Shown here: positions 58,020 through 64,000 of the stretch, in pieces | How positions within the stretch are numbered: position 1 is the stretch's first letter | Layout: each line of letters opens with the position of its first letter | Program-made: the position numbers and the translations under genes | The notes under the pieces: generated by a model | Seen by the model: the letters and a program-made list of their open reading frames with translations, nothing else | What the model was told of the DNA's origin: nothing | The model's database searches: none | Source: Palaemon carinicauda | Lineage: Eukaryota; Arthropoda; Malacostraca; Decapoda; Palaemonidae | NCBI RefSeq assembly: GCF_036898095.1 | Contig: NC_090735.1 | Span: 9,917,209-9,981,208, forward strand | Direction: 5' to 3' | Length of the DNA stretch: 64,000 nucleotides

Positions 58020-58232
58020 ATCCCCCTTGAAGTCCTACCTCTAAGCAAAGTGAGCTAAATCAACGGTGTGGGAGCGGTAGCAAGCTACCCCTGCTAACTA
58101 GCGGTGTGGTTAGTTAACCCTCGCTAAATTTTAATGGCTCGTCATTTCAGCTTCGCAGAAAGTAATACCCCTAAATAAATAGCTAAGGTTTGTATCGTTA
58201 GGAAAAATACAAATTATCTACGAATTTGTCAT
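58020..58232. repeat. Right inverted terminal repeat, copy X
   Basis: Reverse complement resembles 59230-59390 of copy D (ATGACGAGCCATTA, GTAGCTTGCTACC, TTAGCTCACTTTGCTT). The end block is TACAAATTATCTACGAATTT. Confidence 0.8.
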
Positions 58233-59207
58233 GTCTCATCACTTCAGATGTTTTTGTAAATTACATCACAGCCTGGTCAAGTTGGTCAAGTTTAAGGTTC
58301 AAAAGAGTCTGTTATCATGATTTCTAAAGATGAAGTTCAATATGCCAGTTATTCTAATGGATAAATCCTGAAAAGTGACTTTTATGTTTCAAATTTAATA
58401 TCAAATCAGGTTATGACTTTAAAGTGAAGAACATTTGGAGTAGTGATATTTTACTTTTTCAGAAGAGTTTACCTGCACATTTGAAGTTCTAAAGCCGTAG
58501 TCAGTCAACAAAACACTTTCTAAACCCGATTACCCTATTACTATGGCAAGGAGATGGAAGCTTAAGGAACATTAATGGCACAAGATTGAAATATTCATGT
58601 CTAAATCAAAGCTTATAACAGAGATGGAGGTTATAAGATTTAATTGACATTGGTTTAAAGATAAGTTAAAATTTTCATTGTTCAAGTTTTTCAGTAGTGT
58701 ACACCTCAGTTAGGTATATGATATTTATGGAAGGTATCTTATAGTGTTAAGCATATACTATCTGAAAAAGAAGTCCAGTACTGTATTACAAATCTTCCCT
58801 TGAAAGTGAGATTGTTCTCAAATTATTTTTGGTGAGATGGTCACAGATTTTGTCATTACTATATTTTATTAGGTTTATGTCGACCAGTTTTATCAGTGAT
58901 TCAGCAGCTGATGTTAGATTAGACAGTATACTTTCAGGGATTGTAGATTTAAGACATTGCCTTAGGGCCATGGAATTTCACATTCTTTAAACCCTTAGAA
59001 TACTTGTCAAATAAATAATGATTGTAATATTGCCTTTGAAATTCATAACATTTTTGCAGAAAAAAGTGTAGTATATAAAATTATTTGTAAGTCTAGTACA
59101 GTATTTCACTTACCGTACGCCAAAAAGTTATTCATAAACTGATTTTACCCGAGACCCCGTGTTTGATATTGGAGGCAAGTCTAGCTGCTTGATTACTATA
59201 ATAGGGT
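58233..59207. other. Spacer between two family-2 DIRS copies
   Basis: About 975 bp, A/T-rich, with no gene or repeat recognised. Confidence 0.45.
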
Positions 59208-59400
59208 ATTTGTTCCGTAACTGAAATACAAACCACGCTATTTAATATGGGTATTACTTTCGGCGTAGCTAAAATGACGAGCCATTAGAATTTTAACGAG
59301 GGTTTACTAGCGAGGGGGTAGGGAGGGGTAGCTTGCTACCCCTCCCCCCCCCCCCCCTCACACACCTGTGATTAGCTCACTTTGCTTTTGGCTCGGGTGA
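59208..59400. repeat. Left inverted terminal repeat, copy D
   Basis: Inverted match to the right ITR of copy X, including ATGACGAGCCATTA and GGTAGCTTGCTACC. The partner right ITR of D lies beyond the window. Confidence 0.75.
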
Positions 59401-59546
59401 CGGTCAGACGTGTCTGCTCCCACCCTCGCTTACTTTGACAGCCTTTGATCTTTGTTTTTGGTTTTTCTTTTATACAGTGTGTTTGGAAGTTGGCCTCTAC
59501 CATGCGGAAGTGTCCCGGCTTACCTGACCGCCCTTGCGGAACTTAA

Positions 59547-62500
59547 ATGTCGGCGGTGGACACAGACCCTCACACCTTGTGTCCTTTTTGCAGGGGCCAA
59601 CGGTGTGAAAGAAATAAAGTATGTGGTGAGTGTAGGGAGTGGTCTACCTCCCAGTGGGAGAGGTTTTCCCGGCGCCGGAAGAAGAAGTCCAAACGGGATA
59701 TTTCTCCTTCAGGGGTTTCATTGAAGAGAGAAAATCCCAAGGACTCTTCTTCCGTGCCCGAACCTCCTCCGAAGCTCCCACTCGATCGGTCTCTCCCGAG
59801 AGGCCGTCGAGTGGTAGCGTAGGCCGTACTTACGTTCACCAACCTCGGGGTGCGGGAGAGGGAGTTGCCTCCCATAGCGAGCTAGCTCCTCCTCCTCCCC
59901 CGGGGGAGGATATTTCTGATAACAATGTTTCTAACAATGATTTGTTACAGCTTTGGGCTTCCTTTGGGCTTCAGGGTTCGCCCTCCAAGGAAGCCCTGTT
60001 TGACATAATCAGGTTGGGGGCTGCTGTCAATCAGTCGCCGATAGTAGCAGAGGTTGATCCTCTGTCTATCATCGACGTTGTTGTGGCAGGGGCTTCCGAC
60101 AAGTTAGGTCAAACCCCTGCTATGGTTCCTGATGTAGCTGAAGGCTTAGTTCCCCCCTCCGAACATCCTTCGAGGGAGGAGCTAAGTCCAACAGTCTCTC
60201 CTGCAGGTGATTCTCCCCCTCGGGGGAGTTCACTAACAGAGACTCCTCTTCGGAGGACTGCCGATGGTCTGCCTGCTGCCCCCAGAGGTCGTATCAGACG
60301 GAAAGCTCGCCCTCGTCTTTGACGTAGAGGCATTCCTTCTCCCCACAAGGGAGTTAGGAGGCGCCGCTTCGGTTCTTCGTCTTCGCAGTCCCCCGCAGAG
60401 GATCCTCCTCGCCGTGCACCGACCGTTGCAGCTGTATCCTTGGATCTCTCTGCAGATCGTTCACGATCTCCTTCGCCTGCCAGACCTGCTGACCTCCCAT
60501 CTCCGTTCCTGGCCGCTGACGCGCTTTGGGCGCCCACGCACCCCGTTATCCAACAGGCATCGGTCCCTTCGGGGCAAAAGGAGCTTTCTCACATTGTGAG
60601 TAAATCCCTTAAGCGCCAGGTATCCCCTGCGCGCCAACGTTCTCCTGCACGCCCACGCGCAATGGCGCGCAAGCGCTTGCCTGCTGTTCCTGAGACATCA
60701 CTTCAGAGACCTCCTGTTACAGGGACAACGCGCCAGCGATCTCCTGTTGCTGAGACTACGCGCCAGCGCTCTCCTGCTCGCCAGCGATCTTTTCCTCGCC
60801 AGTGCACATCTGCGTGCCTTCATCCTGATGTGCGCCCAAGATCTCCTGTTCGCCAGCGCTCTTCACCTACGCGCCAGCGTTCGCCTGCGCGCCCACGATC
60901 TCCGGATCTGGGCGCAGGAGGGAAGAATCTTTCTTCTCCTTCCCGTCAGCGATCTCCTATGCGCCTTCGTACCTCACCTGCTCGTCAGCCCTTGCCTGCG
61001 CGATGGGCGCACCTGTTCCAGCTCCTGCTGTGCGCCCACCTGCGCGCCCACGCGCTAGGGGTATTTCCCCTGCGCATGCGCGCACGCCTTCTAGAGCCCA
61101 TAGAGATCCTACGCGCCCACGCGCGCGCGAGCAATCACCTCCGCGCGCACAAGTGCTTGCACACCCTTCGGCGCACCCTCTGCTTTCGCCAGATCGTGCA
61201 CCTGCGCGCCATCGCTCGCCCACTCGCCCACGCGTCGTAGATCGCCTGCACGCCCACGCGCCCCCTCGCCTGTGCGCAGTCGCTCGCCTGCGCGCCCAAC
61301 GCGCCATCGCGCCCAACGCGCCATCGCGCCCAACGCGCCATCGCTCGCCAGTGCGCCATCGCTCTCCTGCACGTCAGCGCTCGCCCGCGCGATTCCCAAC
61401 GCTATCCCCAGCACGATTCCCATCGGGATTCACAGCACGAGCCCCCGCTCGAAGCTACAGGAACGAGAGCCTCCAGGTTGTCATCCTCACGTACCCCCCC
61501 CCCCCCCCCCCGCAAGCGCAGATCAGCACTCCCGCAGGAGGAGGGGAAAACTCCAGATAGGTCCTGGAACCAACCTTCTTCTCCCTTTCTTTTCAGGCAG
61601 GCCCAGTTGTAGTTTCTACTCCGAAGGATCGCCCGATCCCCTTCCCTCCAGAGGGAGTCTCTGTTAGCACAGCTGTCAGTAAGCAGCCATGGTTCGGGTC
61701 CCTTGTCAGAGCCATCATGCAGGCTTTCAAACCTGCCTTCTCTGAGTTGGGCCTCAAATCAATGGCAGCTCCGACCCCACTGAAGAGGAAGAGAGGAGTA
61801 GAAGTCGTGGTAACTTCTCCCAGGGCCAAGCTGGCTCCCCGGAAGTCCTTGAGGAAGGCTCTTTCCCCCCCCAGACTTTCTCTCCCTCTCCTGTGGACGA
61901 GGATTTTCTGTCCTCAGGGGAGTCTACCGAGGTGAGACGTTCTCCCATCGCACTAATGGGAGAAACCCCACCTCGTGCAGGAGAATCGTCCCGGGTTGGG
62001 GCAGAGAAGAGCCCACAGACGCCGGTTTTGGATTCCTGTATTCCTCCCAGGAGGGAACCTAAGGACTCTAAGACCATCCCCATGTCATCCTCAAGGATTC
62101 GACCAGAGCCAACAAGACCTGTAGGGAACGTCCACGTGTCCCCCCAAGAAGAGCCTTTTGGGACGGGAGACTTTGCTGCCAGTTCTCCAGGAGGGGAGCC
62201 ACAGGAGTCAGAGCATGCCTTCTGGCAGGTTCTGACCCTGATGAGGCATCTCAACGGGTTCCCGGATCCTGAGATTCCTCCTTGAGAGGGCAAGGACACG
62301 GTCCTGGACCGAGTCTTTGGCACTCAAAAGCCCGCTAAGCCCGCTAAGGCCAGTGCGGCTTTGCCCTGGTCCCAAAGGGTGAAGAGTGCTAGGGATAAGG
62401 TTGAGGGCCAGCTCTCCGAGCTCGCCTCCTCCAGCCGTTCCACTGTTGACAACAAGCTTATCCCTCCTGGTATCCACCAGAGGAGGTACTTTGAGATCAT

Positions 62501-63173
62501 GGAGGAGACTTGCCTAGCTCTCCCCTTGCACCATTCTGTGGAAGAGCTCATCAAGGGAGTCCCTCTAGAGAGGCTCTCTAGCCGGCAAGTGTCTTTCTCG
62601 GTGACAGAGATCCTAAGTCAGGAGAAGGTTGCTAAATGTGTCATGCAGGCTACTTCGTGGCTGGATGGCTGGCTGGGGTCTCTTGGCATCCTGTTGCGAT
62701 CCGAGGACCTGTCTAAGGAGAGCACCAGTAAGGCCCTGGAGACCTTCCTCCTTTCGGGCACCCGCACCATTGAGTTTCTGGCTCACTAAGTCTCGAACTT
62801 GTGGGCCAATTCCATTCTGAAACGACGTGATGCGGTGGCAGAGAGGTTCCACACGAAGGTCCCAGCCGTCGAGGTCAGCAGGCTCAGACATTCTTCCATT
62901 TTGGGAAAGAATCTGTTTGAGCCTAAAGACGTGGAACAGGCAGTTGAGAGGTGGAGGAAGTCCAACCAGGACTCTCTCCTACATAGGGCTTTTACATTAA
63001 AGCCCTATAAACCTCCAGCACCTCAACAACCTCGCCCGTCCAAGACGACGAAACCGGCAGTGGCAGCAAAGGTAATGGTGTCGAAGCCCTTTCCTGTCAA
63101 AGACATGAAAGGCAAAAAGTCCTCCAGGGGAGGGAAAAATCCTAGAGGGAGTGGCCGAGGCCGCAAAAGCTAG
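59547..63173 (+). pseudogene. Gag-like protein of family-2 DIRS, copy D (frameshifted)
   Basis: The start at 59547 opens with a Cys-rich putative zinc-binding segment (CPFCRGQRCERNKVCGEC, residues 12-29), then a basic run (RRRKKKSKR). The frame changes near 59820 and is lost again several times; an in-frame TGA at 60320 sits between RRKARPRL and RRGIPSPHK. The middle (60600-61450) is an Arg-Ser-Pro repeat (RQRSPARQRS type) in very CpG-rich DNA. A conserved block at about 62200-62900 (EHAFWQVLTLMRHLNGF, RYFEIMEETCLALPLHHS, SILGKNLFEPKDVEQAVERW) may be the capsid-like part. It ends in a Lys/Arg/Gly tail (GKKSSRGGKNPRGSGRGRKS), like Gag of copy A. Confidence 0.7.
60600..61450 (+). repeat. CpG-rich Arg-Ser-Pro coding minisatellite in copy D Gag
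   Basis: Imperfect 12-15-bp units (CGCCAGCGATCTCCTG, GCGCGCCCACGCG) over about 850 bp. The CpG density is far above the rest of the window. Reading frames on both strands through it are long only because of composition. Confidence 0.8.
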
Positions 63174-64000
63174 GATTGGCAATCCCCCTGCATGTCCACC
63201 AGTGGGGGGATGCCTACAAAGTTGCGCAATCAGATGGCAGCAATTCGGGGCCGATTCCTGGATGATTTCCGTAATCAGTCAGGGATATCGCGTGCCGTTC
63301 ACAACATCTCTACCTCCCCTGACAGCGGTTCCAGTTTCGTTGAGCTCCTTTGCCATGGGATCGGCAAGGGGGCAAGCCTTACGGGCAGAAGTCGAAACCA
63401 TGTTAAAGAAAGGCGCTCTCCAGGAGGTCGTCGACGGTTCCCCAGGGTTCTTCAGTCAACTCTTTCTTGTAAGGATGGCGTCTGGAGACCAGTCATCGAC
63501 CTCTCAGCTCTGAACAGGTTTGTCAAACAAACCCCGTTCAGCATGGAGACGGCGGACACGGTCAGACTTGCAGTGAGACCACAAGACTTCATGTGTACAC
63601 TGGACCTGAAGGACGCGTACTTCCAGATCCCAGTCCATCCATCTTCAAGGAAGTACTTAAGATTCAGCCTAGACAACAAGATCTACCAGTTCAAGGTGCT
63701 GTGTTTCGGTCTCTCCAAAGCTCCTCAGGTAGTTACCAGAGTTTTCACCCCGATTTCTTCGTGGGCACACAGGATCAGCATCCGTCTCCTCCGTTATCTG
63801 GACGACTGGCTGATCCTGGCAGACTCGGAGTCGACCCTTCTTCGACACCGAGACAAGCTTCTGGGACTTTGCCAAGATCTAGGGATCACGATAAATATCG
63901 AGAAGTCTTCTCTGCTTCCAACTCAGCGACTGGTATATCTAGGCATGATATTGGTCACCAATCTCCACAAAGCCTTCCCATCAGACGACAGGATAGCAAG
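63151..64000 (+). pseudogene. Reverse transcriptase of copy D (one frameshift, 3'-partial)
   Basis: The RT N terminus (GGCLQSCAIRWQQFGADSW, then GSARGQALRAEVETMLKKGA and PGFFSQLFLV) is open to about 63470. From 63471 the protein continues in another frame (KDGVWRPVIDLSALNRF), as if one base were missing. After that it is open to the window end, with motif A LDLKDAYFQIPVHP, then YQFKVLCFGLSKAPQV, the catalytic RYLDDWLILAD (about 63793) and INIEKSSLLPTQRLVYLGM. RNase H and recombinase should follow beyond the window. It overlaps Gag by 23 bp. Confidence 0.85.

Larger units (their letters stand above)
55070..58232 (+). mobile_element. Decayed family-2 DIRS-like element, copy X
   Basis: Left-truncated. 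In order: a Gag repeat fragment (55078-55265), RNase H, methyltransferase-like and tyrosine recombinase remnants (55640-57430), a 3'UTR, the internal complementary region (57896-58006) and the right ITR (to 58232). RT is missing. The ITR region matches the left end of copy D (59208 onward) in reverse complement, which defines the family. Many stops. Confidence 0.8.
59208..64000 (+). mobile_element. Family-2 DIRS-like element, copy D (right part outside window)
   Basis: The left end starts at ATTTGTTCCGTAACTG, followed by an ITR (to about 59400), a short leader, a long Gag-like region (59547-63173) and RT from 63151, open at the window edge. It has fewer lesions than X, E and F. A C-run at 59343-59358 and another at 61495-61510 may be assembly-sensitive. 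Confidence 0.85.

Noticed and set aside
59570..62477. Long minus-strand open frames across copy D Gag (for example 60109-60537, 60957-61316 and 61754-62323)
   Set aside because: They are mirror frames of the G/C-rich Gag region and encode only repetitive Arg/Gly/Ala or low-complexity sequence; no domain is visible, whereas the plus strand matches Gag in copies F and X.

Overview
This window is eukaryotic and repeat-dominated. The repertoire points to an arthropod, most likely a decapod crustacean (inference): several DIRS-type tyrosine-recombinase retrotransposons, RTE-like and CR1/Jockey-like non-LTR fragments, a tRNA-derived SINE in two orientations, long (AG)n, (AT)n and (ATT)n microsatellites, a short (CCTAA)n tract matching the arthropod telomere repeat, and very little host coding sequence. 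Nothing resembles prokaryotic organisation.

Layout. 1-5.8 kb: right part of a DIRS-like element (copy A) with three long open frames: Gag-like, RT/RNase H/methyltransferase-like, and tyrosine recombinase. It ends in the split-repeat termini expected of DIRS elements. 6-12.2 kb: two old, decayed copies (E and F) of a second DIRS-like family. Between them, at 9268-9412, is a host exon. It splices in phase to 21313-21448 and gives the membrane segment and cytoplasmic tail of a FAM174-like protein. The 11.9-kb intron holds F, an RTE-like 3' end, a minus-strand non-LTR fragment and a 6.4-kb DIRS copy B (14.83-21.23 kb).

21.4-46.8 kb: mostly non-coding. It holds two SINEs (22.15 kb minus, 27.07 kb plus), a decayed Ty3/Gypsy-like LTR element with both LTRs (27.75-31.16 kb), and a minus-strand host gene for a small secreted Thr-rich, Cys-containing protein (34.44-36.7 kb) whose 5'UTR intron carries two head-to-head non-LTR tails. 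It also holds a 251-bp near-palindromic MITE with TTA target repeats (37.54 kb), a tandem array of foldback repeats carrying CCAAT/CRE/E2F-like motifs (40.7-44.5 kb), and a degenerate TTACC-rich array (44.86-45.52 kb).

46.8-53.2 kb: DIRS copy C. It shares two premature stops and two coding deletions with copy B, so the pair looks like a defective lineage spread using proteins from another copy. 53.86-54.43 kb: a 575-bp foldback element with 10-bp flanking direct repeats, internal 45-bp minisatellite and telomere-like CCTAA units. 55.07-58.23 kb: decayed family-2 DIRS copy X with intact right-end structure. 59.21-64.0 kb: a younger family-2 copy D whose Gag contains a CpG-rich Arg-Ser-Pro repeat; its RT runs off the window.

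How the parts relate: A is the best-preserved coding copy of its clade and models the protein supply that B and C lack. X and D together reconstruct the architecture of family 2. The DIRS copies share one terminal logic: an internal complementary region equal to the joined reverse complements of the two ends. The only supported host genes are the FAM174-like gene (plus strand) and the secreted protein (minus strand); both have introns colonised by transposable elements.
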